Shown here in pieces: positions 33,391 to 43,076 of a stretch of 46,608 bases of DNA (positions are counted from its first letter, which is position 1; each line of letters begins with the position of its first letter). This stretch comes from Anoxybacillus thermarum. GTDB taxonomy: Bacteria > Bacillota > Bacilli > Bacillales > Anoxybacillaceae. The position numbers and the translations under genes are program-made. The DNA lies in assembly GCF_000836725.1 (NCBI RefSeq), contig NZ_JXTH01000014.1, positions 1 to 46,608 on the forward strand. The letters run 5' to 3'. Below the pieces are notes generated by a model. That model ran no database searches, was not told the DNA's origin, and saw only the letters and a program-made list of their open reading frames with translations.

Positions 33391-35451
33391 TTACCGTTCA
33401 GACACTTTTTCTAATAACGCATCTCCTGTCTTACTTACACGTACATACGCAAAACGAGCATGGCGTTGTATATCTCCTCCTGTTTTTTCTGGAACAAAAT
33501 ACGTTTCAATTCCATAAATGATTGTATTTCCGTATATATTTCCATTTACTAATACATCGCCTTCTCGATACATATTCGAATCGCGTCGTTTTCCATTTAA
33601 CGAATACACGCCAACGAACCGATGAACGCCTGTTTCATCCCTTCGTAAAATGACTTGTGCTTTTCCCCACTCATCCATTCCCTCAATTGTTGAAATTTCA
33701 TATTGAAGACGAACATAATCTCCTTGAATGAGCGAACGTGGGTCTATCGGTTCAAGTTGCAATTTCATTTGTTGACCATATTGAAGATGTTGCTCTTTAT
33801 CAAACGTCACATAGGTGATAAAAGCAACTTGCAACATGATAATGACGAAAAGCGGTAACCATTTTTGCTCATGGAAAGATAATGAAATCGACTTTCTTTT
33901 TTGTACGACCGAAGCAACGATCAATAAACATACTCCAACAATGGCTAATGTCATAGATTTATGCAATAAATTCCATACCCATTCATAATACTTTAACGCT
34001 AAAAACAAAAAGATATATAACCAAGCAATTGCTTGTTCTTTTTCATTCGTACGGAAAAAGAGAACAAAAGCAACAAAGCCAAGAAACAGTATATTCCATA
34101 CAACATACGCCCAATCCACCACAACTAAATCAGCACTCGTCAATAAAAGAAGCGTAGCGAATGAAAAAACGAGGAAAACGAGTCGCTCATACGTATGTTT
34201 TGTAATCCAATAAATGATGCCGTAAAAAACAAATACGGTAAATAACGTGAAACGAATGTCGCTCCACTCATCAAGCATCATCATGACGAAATAAAGAGAA
34301 ACAGCCACATTCGTCATCGTTCGTACACCCGCCGACATTCGCCATGAAACAACAAATAATACAGCGATATATACAGTAATGACAATAAAGAAAACCTCTG
34401 TTACGCTAAACGCACCGAGGATATATCCAATCGCAAGCAATGTGTAGCGAACAACATCGTTCCATCTTTTCAATAACAATCCCGGAACAACAAACAAAAA
34501 AACTGATATACTTAACAACCAATAAGGAGAAAACACATCAAACCAAAACGACAATAATTGCAATATACTTCCAACTGTAATAATCGAAGCAACCCCTGTA
34601 ACAATCACTTGAAAAGCAACAAAAAATATTTTCTCTATTTTTCCGTTGCTTCGCTTTTTCATCCAACGAAGCGCATAAATGCCTATATAAACGATGACGG
34701 CCGCCAACACAAGCCCAAATATATACCAATTACCACCAAAATGTCGCTCAACAAAGCGAAAATATTGCACAACCCAAAACATACCTGCAAACAGCACCGT
34801 ACATATAAAATACGGTTGTTTCCTTACATATATTAAAAACAATACGAAGATCAAAGCATATACGTACGGCCAAAAATGAAACTGGTCTGCGGAAATCCCG
34901 TGTACAAATATGACAAATAGCCAAATGTGCGTTGCCATATAAGCCAGAACAGAAACAATCGACGGACGTCCAAGAAATGAAATAATTCCATTGATTACGG
35001 CAAAAAGCAACAAAATAAAAAACGCTAGCCATTCTCCTCGCTCAATTTGATACGAAGACGGAAAGTAGTAAAACCAAAACGTAAGCTGTAGCAGTCCGAA
35101 ACTGAATATAGCGAGAAATCGAATGCGAGTAAACATGGCAAACATAGCAGTAGGAATGAACCAAATGAAAAACAATAAAAAGCTATCCGCATGCGAGTTA
35201 TATACTTGACCAATTAATGCGACACAAATTCCAAATGTTATCGCCCCAAAAATAAGCAACCATTTACTTAAAAAATGATGGCGAAAAACCGTGGCGCTCA
35301 TGCCATAAAACAAAATCATAAACCCAGCACCAATCCCGACTTTCATCAAGCGCCCAAGTTCAGGCCAGTTAGAAGCGAAAAAATAAACGAGCGCTGCGAC
35401 AAAAAACAAAAGCCCTAACAAATATGTTGTTTTCACAACACGTTGTGCCAT
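33391..35451 (-). CDS. DUF2157/DUF4401-type polytopic membrane protein fused to a GDYXXLXY domain
   Basis: A 686-aa protein. Roughly residues 1-545 contain about 18 hydrophobic segments with the DUF2157-type N-terminus (LLGLLFFVAALVYFFASNWPE; FGICVALIGQVYNSHAD). The C-terminal 120 residues form an extracytoplasmic GDYXXLXY domain (LIQGDYVRLQY near 590). In other bacteria these two are separate adjacent proteins; the fusion is seen in Bacilli. Function unknown. Its C-terminus is the likely folded part outside the membrane. ATG follows AAGGAGG. Confidence 0.85.
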   Translation of the reverse strand: MAQRVVKTTYLLGLLFFVAALVYFFASNWPELGRLMKVGIGAGFMILFYGMSATVFRHHFLSKWLLIFGAITFGICVALIGQVYNSHADSFLLFFIWFIPTAMFAMFTRIRFLAIFSFGLLQLTFWFYYFPSSYQIERGEWLAFFILLLFAVINGIISFLGRPSIVSVLAYMATHIWLFVIFVHGISADQFHFWPYVYALIFVLFLIYVRKQPYFICTVLFAGMFWVVQYFRFVERHFGGNWYIFGLVLAAVIVYIGIYALRWMKKRSNGKIEKIFFVAFQVIVTGVASIITVGSILQLLSFWFDVFSPYWLLSISVFLFVVPGLLLKRWNDVVRYTLLAIGYILGAFSVTEVFFIVITVYIAVLFVVSWRMSAGVRTMTNVAVSLYFVMMMLDEWSDIRFTLFTVFVFYGIIYWITKHTYERLVFLVFSFATLLLLTSADLVVVDWAYVVWNILFLGFVAFVLFFRTNEKEQAIAWLYIFLFLALKYYEWVWNLLHKSMTLAIVGVCLLIVASVVQKRKSISLSFHEQKWLPLFVIIMLQVAFITYVTFDKEQHLQYGQQMKLQLEPIDPRSLIQGDYVRLQYEISTIEGMDEWGKAQVILRRDETGVHRFVGVYSLNGKRRDSNMYREGDVLVNGNIYGNTIIYGIETYFVPEKTGGDIQRHARFAYVRVSKTGDALLEKVSER

Positions 35452-35517
35452 AAAGTGGCCTCCTTAAACATCCTTTTTATCATTATACTATGACTAGGGG
35501 CCAAACGTATACATCAT

Positions 35518-36282
35518 TCATCGATATCCAAGCCGCTCCGAAATTTGTTTACCTATCTTTTTCATTTGTTCGTGAAGTTGTTCAATCCGTTCATTTGTCA
35601 TGCGAATGGTCGGTCCGGAAACACTTACTGCGGCAATGACTTGTTTCGTATGATCAAAAATCGGAACAGCGACACATCGTATACCGTATTCATTTTCTTC
35701 TAAGTCGAGCGCATAACCACGTTGCCGAACACGTTCTAGCTCTTGAAACAACATTTGACGATCTGTAATTGTATAATGAGTATGTGGCGGCAATCCTTTT
35801 CGATCTAAAATATCCGCAACAACATGCTTGGGCAAATGTGCTAAAATCGCTTTTCCAACAGCCGTACAATGCATCGGCGCTCGCTTTCCAACTTTCGAAT
35901 GCATGCGCAACGTTTCATTCCCATCTAACTTTTCAATATAAATGACTTCTCCTTGATCGTACACGACAAGATGCACAACTTCATTTGTCAATTTTTCCAA
36001 CCCACGCAAATACGGTTTCGCTTCTTTTCGCAAATCAATCGATTCTAACAACTTTGAGCTCATTTCCAAAAGCTTATAACCGAGCTTGTATCGCTCTGTT
36101 TCTCCATCTTGTTCAACGTATCCGTGTTCAGCCAGTGTCGACAGTAACCGATAAACTGAACTTTTATGAATACCTATTTGTTTTGCGATTTCAGTTACAC
36201 CCATTCCATGACGTTCATTACTTAAAATATCCATAATTTGTAAAGCTCTATCGACTGATTTCACAAACGAATCTTTTTCCAT
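35518..36282 (-). CDS. IclR-family transcriptional regulator
   Basis: A 254-aa regulator. An N-terminal winged helix (about 8-65: SVDRALQIMDILS ... GVTEIAKQIGIHKSSVYRLL) is followed by the IclR effector domain (about 80-250), with APMHCTAVGKAILAHLP and the C-terminal AAVSVSGPTIRMT. It follows malate synthase G on the same strand, 57 bp apart, so glyoxylate or a related acid is a plausible effector (inference). ATG 36282 behind AAAGGTGGG. Confidence 0.88.
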   Translation of the reverse strand: MEKDSFVKSVDRALQIMDILSNERHGMGVTEIAKQIGIHKSSVYRLLSTLAEHGYVEQDGETERYKLGYKLLEMSSKLLESIDLRKEAKPYLRGLEKLTNEVVHLVVYDQGEVIYIEKLDGNETLRMHSKVGKRAPMHCTAVGKAILAHLPKHVVADILDRKGLPPHTHYTITDRQMLFQELERVRQRGYALDLEENEYGIRCVAVPIFDHTKQVIAAVSVSGPTIRMTNERIEQLHEQMKKIGKQISERLGYR

Positions 36283-36308
36283 GCTGCTTCCCACCTTTAG
36301 CACATAAC

Positions 36309-36333
36309 GAGGGCATTCACATGGAATGCCCTC
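36309..36333 (-). terminator. Hairpin between glcB and the iclR-type gene
   Basis: GAGGGCATTC pairs perfectly with GAATGCCCTC around a 5-nt loop. On the minus strand no strong T-run follows, so it may only reduce readthrough or stabilise the glcB message. Confidence 0.55.
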
Positions 36334-36339
36334 ATCACA

Positions 36340-38523
36340 TTATTGTTTTACATGAGCAAATTTTGCTTTTGCTTCTAAACGACGGCGATGTAAAATCGGT
36401 TCTGTGTAGCCGTTCGGCTGTTCATATCCTTTGAAAACGAGATCGCACGCTGCTTGGAAGGCAACTGAGTTATCATAATCCGCTGACATTGGTCGGTATG
36501 CTGGATCGTCAGCATTTTGTTCATCGACAACCTTCGCCATTCGCTTCAATGTTTCAAGCACTTGTTCTTTCGTACAAATCCCATGATGCAACCAATTCGC
36601 AATATGTTGACTCGAAATACGAAGCGTTGCACGGTCCTCCATTAAACCAATGTTATGAATATCAGGTACTTTTGAACATCCAATCCCTTGGTCGATCCAA
36701 CGAACAACGTAACCAAGAATACCTTGTGCATTATTATCTAACTCTTGTTGAATTTCCTCAGGCGTCCATTGTGGGTTGACAGCGACAGGAATTTGTAATA
36801 TGTCGTCACGATAGTTCTTCACATTTTTCTTCAGCTCATCTTGCACCGTAAACACATCTACTTGATGATAATGAAGCGCATGTAACGTCGCGGCAGTCGG
36901 CGACGGAACCCAGGCTGTATTTGCCCCAGCTTGCGGATGGGCAATTTTTTGCTTTAACATTTCCGCCATCATATCAGGCATCGCCCACATCCCTTTACCA
37001 ATTTGAGCTCGTCCTTGAAAACCTGTCGCTAACCCAATCGCCACGTTCGAATTTTCATAGCTTTGTAGCCATACGGACGACTTCATTTCATTTTTCCGAA
37101 TCATCGGTCCTGCTTCCATTGATGTGTGAATTTCGTCGCCTGTACGATCTAAAAATCCTGTGTTAATAAAAATAATTCGATCTCTTACCCGATAAATACA
37201 ATTTTTCAAATTCAGTGTTGTACGACGCTCTTCATCCATCACGCCAATTTTAATTGTATTTCGCTCAAGACCGAGCATATCTTCAACCCGATCAAACAAT
37301 TCGTTCGCAAATGCTACTTCTTCTGACCCGTGCATTTTCGGCTTTACGATGTAAATGGAACCTTTTCTTGAGTTCACATATTTTCCATTACCGAGAAGTG
37401 AATGTTTCATAATTAAAGTTGTCACAACAGCATCTAAAATGCCCTCATACACTTCTTCCCCATTTTCAAGCAAAATCGTATTGTTCGTCATTAAATGCCC
37501 AACGTTTCGCACAAACATGAGTGAACGGCCTGGCAATGTGAGCGTTTCGCCACTTGGCGTTGTATATACACGATCTGGATTTAGCTTGCGTGTAATAGTT
37601 TTGTTTCCTTTTGTAAAGCTTGCCGTTAAGTCACCTCGAACTAAACCGAGTAAGTTGCGATACACAAGTACTTTATCTTCCGCATCCACCGCTGCAACGG
37701 AATCTTCGCAATCCATAATTGTTGTTAAAGCTGACTCTAAATAAACATCTTTAATCCCAGCTGCATCTGTCTGTCCGATCGGATGAGTTCGATCAATTTG
37801 TATTTCAATATGCAAGCCGTTATTTTTTAACAAAATAGCAGAAGGTTGCTCTGGTGAGCCTTGATACCCGACAAATTTCTCCCCATCTTGTAATGTTGTC
37901 GTTTGTCCATTTTTTACTGTTACAGTTAATATACCGTCTACAACAGCGTATTGAACAGCATCTTTATGCGAATATTCACGAAGCGGTACCGCTTCATCTA
38001 AAAAGGCACGGACGTAAGCAATGACTTTCTCACCGCGCACCGGATTGTATCCTTTTCCTCGCTGTGCACCATCTTCTTCACTAATCACATCTGTCCCATA
38101 TAGCGCATCGTACAAACTTCCCCAACGAGCATTGGCTGCATTAAGGGCATAACGTGCGTTTGTAATTGGAACAACAAGCTGTGGACCTGCTTGCTTAGCA
38201 ATTTCATCATCTACATTTTCTGTTGTAATTTCAAAGTCATCAACTTCTGGCTCTAAATATCCGATTTCTTGCAAAAACGATTTATATTTTTCAAAATCGA
38301 ACTGCCCACGATGTTGCTTATGCCATTCATTAATCTTTTCTTGCAGTTCATCACGCTTCGCAAGCAACGCTTTATTTTTCGGTGTGAGTTCTTCAATCAG
38401 CTGCTCAAAATCGCTCCAAAACTTGCTCGCATCTACCTCGCTATTCGGTAGCACTTCATTTGTTATAAAATCATAAAAGTTGCTGGCGACTTGCAAACGT
38501 CCAACTTGTACATATTCTCCCAT
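36340..38523 (-). CDS. glcB: Malate synthase G
   Basis: A 727-aa enzyme that condenses glyoxylate with acetyl-CoA to malate. Family blocks are visible: [15 protein letters not shown] near residue 270, [33 protein letters not shown] with its catalytic acidic residues near 450, and [24 protein letters not shown]-type C-terminal block (split here for length). Three consecutive ATG codons follow AAAAGGGGAAGGGGA; I take the last (38523) for spacing. No isocitrate lyase is adjacent, so glyoxylate probably comes from glycolate or purine breakdown. Confidence 0.93.
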   Translation of the reverse strand: MGEYVQVGRLQVASNFYDFITNEVLPNSEVDASKFWSDFEQLIEELTPKNKALLAKRDELQEKINEWHKQHRGQFDFEKYKSFLQEIGYLEPEVDDFEITTENVDDEIAKQAGPQLVVPITNARYALNAANARWGSLYDALYGTDVISEEDGAQRGKGYNPVRGEKVIAYVRAFLDEAVPLREYSHKDAVQYAVVDGILTVTVKNGQTTTLQDGEKFVGYQGSPEQPSAILLKNNGLHIEIQIDRTHPIGQTDAAGIKDVYLESALTTIMDCEDSVAAVDAEDKVLVYRNLLGLVRGDLTASFTKGNKTITRKLNPDRVYTTPSGETLTLPGRSLMFVRNVGHLMTNNTILLENGEEVYEGILDAVVTTLIMKHSLLGNGKYVNSRKGSIYIVKPKMHGSEEVAFANELFDRVEDMLGLERNTIKIGVMDEERRTTLNLKNCIYRVRDRIIFINTGFLDRTGDEIHTSMEAGPMIRKNEMKSSVWLQSYENSNVAIGLATGFQGRAQIGKGMWAMPDMMAEMLKQKIAHPQAGANTAWVPSPTAATLHALHYHQVDVFTVQDELKKNVKNYRDDILQIPVAVNPQWTPEEIQQELDNNAQGILGYVVRWIDQGIGCSKVPDIHNIGLMEDRATLRISSQHIANWLHHGICTKEQVLETLKRMAKVVDEQNADDPAYRPMSADYDNSVAFQAACDLVFKGYEQPNGYTEPILHRRRLEAKAKFAHVKQ

Positions 38524-38631
38524 CATCATTCCCCTTCCCCTTTTGTTGCGTATTATGAAACATCGTTTCAAATTTCTCGAAAATATCATACCATACAAAA
38601 CCAGAAAATTTCAACAATTTTCTTACAATGA

Positions 38632-38653
38632 ATAAAAGCGGGAAAAGTCCCGC
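38632..38653 (-). terminator. Terminator of the ABC-TetR operon
   Basis: GCGGGA (38653-38648) pairs with TCCCGC (38643-38638) and TTTTATT follows on the minus strand, just past the tetR-type stop codon. Confidence 0.75.
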
Positions 38654-38654
38654 C

Positions 38655-39305
38655 TTACTTGTAAATCCCATATTTTATAATATTCACATATTCATCTAAC
38701 TCTTGTACAAGCAAATCTCCTTGTTGAATCGGGTTATATTTTTTATTTTTATACAGTTGCATGTACTTATTCGACAATTGTTCAATGATCAACATCGTCA
38801 TGCGCACGACAGTTTCAGCACATACATCGTCACGCAATGTTTCTTTCTGCAGAAGATCTTTTAAAAAAATATGTTGCAATTGAAAATCTTCAGCATATGT
38901 TTCGTAATGTTCTGCAAGCAGTTGTTCCATTTCTTTTTTCACCGCTTTTGGTGGATTAGCGACTGCATCGATGACTAGTTGTGTTTCATTCGGATATTTC
39001 ATAAATACTCGTTGCTTGATAAGCACAATTTGTTTTATTCGTTCAAAAAAGTCACTACATCTCAGTTCATTTACTGCTTCCATCGTTTTTTCAGTCAATA
39101 ACCGTTTTGCATAATGAACGACATACAAATACAAATTTTTTTTGCTTTTAAAATAGTGAAACAACAATCCCTTTGAAATGCCAGCACGGCTCGTCATCAC
39201 ATCTGTTGATGCGTTTTCGTATCCGTTCTGCACAAACTCTTCAATAACGTTTTGAATAATGACATTCTTTTTTTCTTCTGGTTGCCTTTCAAACGTTTCG
39301 TACAA
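38655..39305 (-). CDS. TetR-family repressor, third gene of an ABC operon
   Basis: A 216-aa regulator. An N-terminal TetR helix-turn-helix (about 10-55: NVIEEFVQNGYENASTDVMT, AGISKGLLFHYFKSKKNLY) precedes a variable helical ligand domain. It starts at TTG 39305 behind GAGGGTGG, 11 bp after the permease stop. Two perfect inverted repeats before the operon are its probable operators, so it likely autoregulates the exporter. Confidence 0.88.
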   Translation of the reverse strand: MYETFERQPEEKKNVIIQNVIEEFVQNGYENASTDVMTSRAGISKGLLFHYFKSKKNLYLYVVHYAKRLLTEKTMEAVNELRCSDFFERIKQIVLIKQRVFMKYPNETQLVIDAVANPPKAVKKEMEQLLAEHYETYAEDFQLQHIFLKDLLQKETLRDDVCAETVVRMTMLIIEQLSNKYMQLYKNKKYNPIQQGDLLVQELDEYVNIIKYGIYK

Positions 39306-39316
39306 TCAAACCACCC

Positions 39317-40111
39317 TCATGCGACAATATCTTTCTTTTGATAAACGACGTATGCTGCAACAATACTTGAAATAATGATTACAATCATTAAACTTGCATA
39401 CAATGGATCTATTTGTAAATCATAAATGATCGGTGCCGCATCGACATATTTAAACGGACTCACATATTTTAAAAACGATAAATCTTCAGAAATACTTGAC
39501 ATCATGCTCATAAAATAAGTGACGAAAACAAGCCCAAGGGCAAGCGATGAAGCATTTCTCGTTTTACGCATCATCGTTGATAACAAAAATGCTACAGCCG
39601 CAAACGTCACGTGAAGAAATATCGTTGCTCCTGTCAGCAAATAAATAGCTTTTAACGAAACATCATATTCTTTAGCTATCTGAAAACCGACTAGACTAAC
39701 AAGGAAGGAAACCGTATTTATGATAATAATATTTACAACGACAACGAGCCCTTTATTTGTCAAAATTTCACTTCTTGTGACTGGTTTAGCAAGTAAAAAT
39801 TCAATCGTTTTATCGTTCTCCTCTTTCGCAACGATGTTTGCGGCTAACATCGCTGCGTAAACGCTACCAAGTAACGTCGTCATCGTATATACACGAACAC
39901 CGTAATACCCTGTCAAATCACCGATGCTCAATTGATCCATCCCAAACGCCTTAATCATCGCTGGTGGCAATGATTGAAGAAGTTTCGTTACTTCTTTTTG
40001 CTGCTCCGCAAACTGTGGAAAAATACTTAGCGTCAACAGTATGAGTCCGCTAAGCACAACAGTCCAAATAACTAAAGATTTTGCGTTCCGTTTCCATTCC
40101 CGTTTAAACAT
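39317..40111 (-). CDS. ABC-2-type exporter permease
   Basis: A 264-aa membrane protein with six transmembrane segments, starting MFKREWKRNAKSLVIW. The long extracytoplasmic loop after helix 1 (about 40-85) and EENDKTIEFLLAKPVTR, the coupling segment of ABC-2 permeases, are clear. It lies 11 bp after the ATPase gene. It resembles the permeases of Bacillus drug or peptide efflux pairs; the substrate is unknown. Confidence 0.88.
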   Translation of the reverse strand: MFKREWKRNAKSLVIWTVVLSGLILLTLSIFPQFAEQQKEVTKLLQSLPPAMIKAFGMDQLSIGDLTGYYGVRVYTMTTLLGSVYAAMLAANIVAKEENDKTIEFLLAKPVTRSEILTNKGLVVVVNIIIINTVSFLVSLVGFQIAKEYDVSLKAIYLLTGATIFLHVTFAAVAFLLSTMMRKTRNASSLALGLVFVTYFMSMMSSISEDLSFLKYVSPFKYVDAAPIIYDLQIDPLYASLMIVIIISSIVAAYVVYQKKDIVA

Positions 40112-40122
40112 CGTCTATCCCC

Positions 40123-40995
40123 TCACTTTTCGTAATAGTGCATAAATACATCTTCAAGAGACGGTTCGCTCATCGACACATCTTTAATGCGCAAGTTGTG
40201 CAACTCGGCTATTAGTTCGTTCATATCCCCTTTATATAGCATCGTCATTTCATTGCCGTTGATTTCTTTTTTTACAACACCCGCCAAATCAAATGGGGCG
40301 TATTGACCGTCTTCAAACACGACCGTCACATGTTTCAACTGGTTTTTCGTTAAGTGTTCAATCGTCTCCACTTGAATAAGCTTGCCTTCTTTAATAATTG
40401 CTACACGATCGCAAAGTTTTTGTACTTCAGAAAGAATGTGTGAGGAGAAGAAAATCGTCACCCCTTTTTTCCGCTCTTCTAAAAGAAGTTCAAAAAACGT
40501 ATGCTGCATAAGCGGATCTAATCCACCTGTTGGCTCATCTAAAATTAACAATTTCGGTTCGTGCAACAACGCCTGAACGATCCCCACTTTTTTTCGATTT
40601 CCAAATGATAAATCTTCAATTTTTTTATAGATATCTAAATCAAGACGTTCAGCTAACTGTTTCAATCGTCGACCCGACACTTTGTAAAATGATGCCGAAT
40701 ACGTCAATAAGTCGATTACTTTCATGTCATCATAGTAATGCACTTCAGAAGGTAAATAGCCGACATGTCTCCGAATTTCTTTTGCATCTTTCACAATATC
40801 TTTTCCGAAAATCGTCGCACTTCCGCTCGTTGGATAAATGAAATTCAGCAATGTACGAATCGTTGTGCTTTTTCCCGCCCCATTCGGTCCGATAAATCCA
40901 AAAATTTCTCCTTCCTCAATCGAAAATGTAACATGTTCAATTCCTCGATTGTTTTTATACATTTTCGTTAACTGTTTAACACCAACAATGCCCAT
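40123..40995 (-). CDS. ABC transporter ATPase
   Basis: A 290-aa ATPase. Walker A is GPNGAGKST at about residues 38-46, the signature is the variant LSFGNRKKVGIVQAL, Walker B is LLILDEPTGGLDP, and the switch His lies in FFSSHIL. The C-terminal 70 residues are the DrrA/CcmA-type tail. ATG behind GAGGCGGAAT. First gene of the operon with its promoter between the two TetR operators. Confidence 0.92.
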   Translation of the reverse strand: MGIVGVKQLTKMYKNNRGIEHVTFSIEEGEIFGFIGPNGAGKSTTIRTLLNFIYPTSGSATIFGKDIVKDAKEIRRHVGYLPSEVHYYDDMKVIDLLTYSASFYKVSGRRLKQLAERLDLDIYKKIEDLSFGNRKKVGIVQALLHEPKLLILDEPTGGLDPLMQHTFFELLLEERKKGVTIFFSSHILSEVQKLCDRVAIIKEGKLIQVETIEHLTKNQLKHVTVVFEDGQYAPFDLAGVVKKEINGNEMTMLYKGDMNELIAELHNLRIKDVSMSEPSLEDVFMHYYEK

Positions 40996-41024
40996 TATTC
41001 CGCCTCCTCGACATCGCTCATTTA

Positions 41025-41073
41025 TTGACTAATAAGTCAATTCCACAATACAACAATTTGACTCAATAGTCAA
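41025..41073. promoter_or_regulatory. Paired TetR operators and divergent promoters
   Basis: Two perfect inverted repeats, TTGACTaataAGTCAA (41025-41040) and TTGACTcaatAGTCAA (41058-41073), have centres 33 bp apart, about three helical turns. The minus-strand promoter of the ABC operon uses TTGACT (41073-41068) as -35, a 17-nt spacer and TATTGT (41050-41045) as -10; the other operator covers its start point. On plus a weak promoter for the SPFH gene (TATAAT at 41090-41095) has its -35 region (41067-41072) in the upper operator. Binding of the operon's TetR is inferred. Confidence 0.82.
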
Positions 41074-41145
41074 TAAGGATATGTTTACATATAATTCAAA
41101 AAATGATATCATTAAAATATCTTTATGATGTTAGGAGGAAGAAAC

Positions 41146-41991
41146 GTGAAAGAAACAAAAGCATGGTATGTAAACGGGTTTTTCGCTTTATTTTTCATTA
41201 TCGCGTTACTTGCAGGAGCTGTTTGGCGATTTTTTATGGAGATGGAACTTGTCCTTCCACTTTTATTTGTTGTCCTCGCTTTCCTATTAGCAACAGGCAT
41301 GACAATGGTTCAACCTAATCAAGCAAAAGTCGTCATTTTTTTCGGGAAATATATCGGGACCATTCACGATAGCGGTTTATTCCTAACTGTTCCCCTCAGC
41401 GTTCGCAAAACGGTTTCATTACGTGTGCGCAACTTTAATAGTGCAAAACTAAAGGTGAATGACGTCGAAGGAAATCCAATCGAAATTGCAGCTGTCGTTG
41501 TTTTCAAAGTGATTGATTCAGCCAAAGCAATATTTGATGTAGATAACTACGAGCAATTTGTCGAAATTCAAAGTGAAACAGCCATTCGTCACGTCGCCAC
41601 AAAATATCCATATGACACATTTGAAAACGAAGACATTTCACTGCGCGGAAACGCTGATATTGTCTCAGAGGTATTAGCAGAAGAACTACAAGAACGATTG
41701 AATGTTGCAGGCGTTGAAGTCATTGAAGCGCGTTTAACGCACTTAGCGTACTCTACGGAAATTGCAAGCGCTATGTTACAACGCCAACAAGCTGCCGCCA
41801 TTTTAGCAGCAAGGAAAAAAATTGTTGAGGGAGCAGTTTCAATGGCCAAAATGGCGATTGAACAGCTGGACAAAGAAGCTCATTTACAGTTAGATGAGGA
41901 AAGGAAAGCAAATATGGTTAACAATTTAATGGTAGCAATTATTTCTGATCGTGGAGCCCAACCAGTGATCAACGCCGGAACGTTATACTAA
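41146..41991 (+). CDS. SPFH/stomatin-like membrane protein
   Basis: A 281-aa protein. Two N-terminal hydrophobic segments (about 8-25 and 33-53) are followed by an SPFH/Band-7 domain (about 60-220; VQPNQAKVVIFFGKY, SLRVRNFNSAKLKVND, TAIRHVATKYPYD) and a helical tail rich in A/E/K (AAILAARKKIVEGAV). Stomatin-like proteins form oligomeric membrane scaffolds. GTG start at 41146 behind AGGAGG. It is followed 13 bp later by a small RHH gene, a recurring pairing in Bacillus. Confidence 0.88.
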   Translation: MKETKAWYVNGFFALFFIIALLAGAVWRFFMEMELVLPLLFVVLAFLLATGMTMVQPNQAKVVIFFGKYIGTIHDSGLFLTVPLSVRKTVSLRVRNFNSAKLKVNDVEGNPIEIAAVVVFKVIDSAKAIFDVDNYEQFVEIQSETAIRHVATKYPYDTFENEDISLRGNADIVSEVLAEELQERLNVAGVEVIEARLTHLAYSTEIASAMLQRQQAAAILAARKKIVEGAVSMAKMAIEQLDKEAHLQLDEERKANMVNNLMVAIISDRGAQPVINAGTLY

Positions 41992-42004
41992 CGGTGAATA
42001 CGAA

Positions 42005-42166
42005 ATGACAAAGAAAAAAAACTTTCCGCTACGAATCGATCCAAAATTGTATGAAATTATCGAGCGTTGGGCGCAAGATGAATTTCGAAGTGTGAATGCT
42101 CATATCGAATTTCTACTGCGTGAAGCAGCAAAGCGCGAAGGACGTTTGAAAGAAAATAAAAAATAG
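42005..42166 (+). CDS. Small Arc-type ribbon-helix-helix protein (53 aa)
   Basis: A 53-residue frame: MTKKKNFPLRIDPKLY, then IIERWAQDEFRSVNAH and IEFLLREAAKREG. The FPLRIDPKLYEII strand-helix and RSVNAHIEFLLRE helix match Arc/MetJ-type ribbon-helix-helix proteins. No strong ribosome binding site is visible, so translation may be coupled to the SPFH gene. It is too short for many automatic callers. The role is probably DNA binding; the target is unknown. Confidence 0.8.
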   Translation: MTKKKNFPLRIDPKLYEIIERWAQDEFRSVNAHIEFLLREAAKREGRLKENKK

Positions 42167-42199
42167 AAAGGTGTCCCAAAAGCTTTCGGGACACCTTTT
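42167..42199. terminator. Bidirectional terminator after the RHH gene
   Basis: AAAGGTGTCCC pairs perfectly with GGGACACCTTT, followed by TT on plus. It separates the RHH gene from the converging cell-wall hydrolase. Confidence 0.82.
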
Positions 42200-42231
42200 T
42201 CCGTCATCATACCTCTACGCATGGAGAAATA

Positions 42232-42819
42232 CTATTTCGCAAATACATGGTTTCCAATCACAACTGTCACTTGGCGCGAGCGGATCCATTCGCTTTTCGC
42301 CGTCTTTGGATTGTAAAAGTACAATGAACCACTTCCTAAACCGCGAAAAGCAATGGCTTCTTCAACCGCTCGATATGCTTCTCGATCCGCTGGTTTGTTA
42401 ATCTCGCCGTTTTGTACAGGAGTGAACGCATAATATCCCCCTGAACGCCCATAAATGACTTGGCGAATTGTATTTGGAAAATTCGGATGGTCGACACGAT
42501 TCAACACGACTGTAGCAACTGCCACCTTCCCTGCAAACGGCTCTCCTTTTGCTTCCGCATGAACGAGGCGAGCTAACAAATCTTTATCGGCTTGAGAAAT
42601 AGGTTGCGGAATACGCAACGCTTCACCAACGAATAAAATATCGGATTGTTTTTGATTGATTCGTTGAAGCTCTAGCAATGAAACATTGTAACTTTTTGCA
42701 ATCGTCCAAAACGTTTCCCCTTGTTTTACATAATGAACTGTCGTTTGTGCAGCTACTTCAGTTGTTGAAAAACAAAAAGCTGCTACAAAGGCAGAAGCAA
42801 GTGCTAGCAATTTCCTCAT
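42232..42819 (-). CDS. LysM plus SleB/CwlJ-type cell-wall hydrolase
   Basis: A 195-aa secreted protein. The signal peptide (MRKLLALASAFVAAFCFS ... VAAQ) is followed by one LysM domain (about 28-72; YVKQGETFWTIAKSYNVSLLEL) and a Hydrolase_2 domain (about 75-195; LLARLVHAEAKGEPFAGKVA with the catalytic Glu in the HAEA segment, and GSLYFYNPKTA). The layout matches B. subtilis YkvT and SleB relatives that act on cortex or vegetative peptidoglycan. A single gene. Confidence 0.88.
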   Translation of the reverse strand: MRKLLALASAFVAAFCFSTTEVAAQTTVHYVKQGETFWTIAKSYNVSLLELQRINQKQSDILFVGEALRIPQPISQADKDLLARLVHAEAKGEPFAGKVAVATVVLNRVDHPNFPNTIRQVIYGRSGGYYAFTPVQNGEINKPADREAYRAVEEAIAFRGLGSGSLYFYNPKTAKSEWIRSRQVTVVIGNHVFAK

Positions 42820-43015
42820 ATTATCCCTCCTAGTCCGTTGCTCGCTTATAAGACTAGCAGGGATTTAGCAATCTATCATTATCTAATTTATGGAAAAATC
42901 TCAAAATACATAGTATGCAACGATCGGGACGGCATATGGAAATTTATTCATTTAGTAGAGTTCTCATCATGAATAAGCACTCATGCATATCTCAAAACAA
43001 AAAATACAATACGTA

Positions 43016-43063
43016 TTGACAACTTACTTTTTGTAAGTTTATAATTATCTTGAAATCAAGATA
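43016..43063 (+). promoter_or_regulatory. Promoter and MhqR-type operator of the MarR gene
   Basis: TTGACA (43016-43021), 18-nt spacer, TATAAT (43040-43045), followed immediately by the palindrome TATCTTGAAATCAAGATA (43046-43063). This resembles the MhqR operator pattern ATCTcgaAtTCgAGAT of B. subtilis. A second inverted repeat, AACTTAC-N5-GTAAGTT, lies in the -35/-10 spacer. Operator position over the start site implies autorepression. Confidence 0.82.
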
Positions 43064-43076
43064 AAGGTTGATGCAT

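Noticed and set aside
33391-35451. Several 60-95 aa frames on either strand inside the DUF2157 gene
   Set aside because: All overlap a long, clearly coding membrane protein and lack ribosome binding sites.
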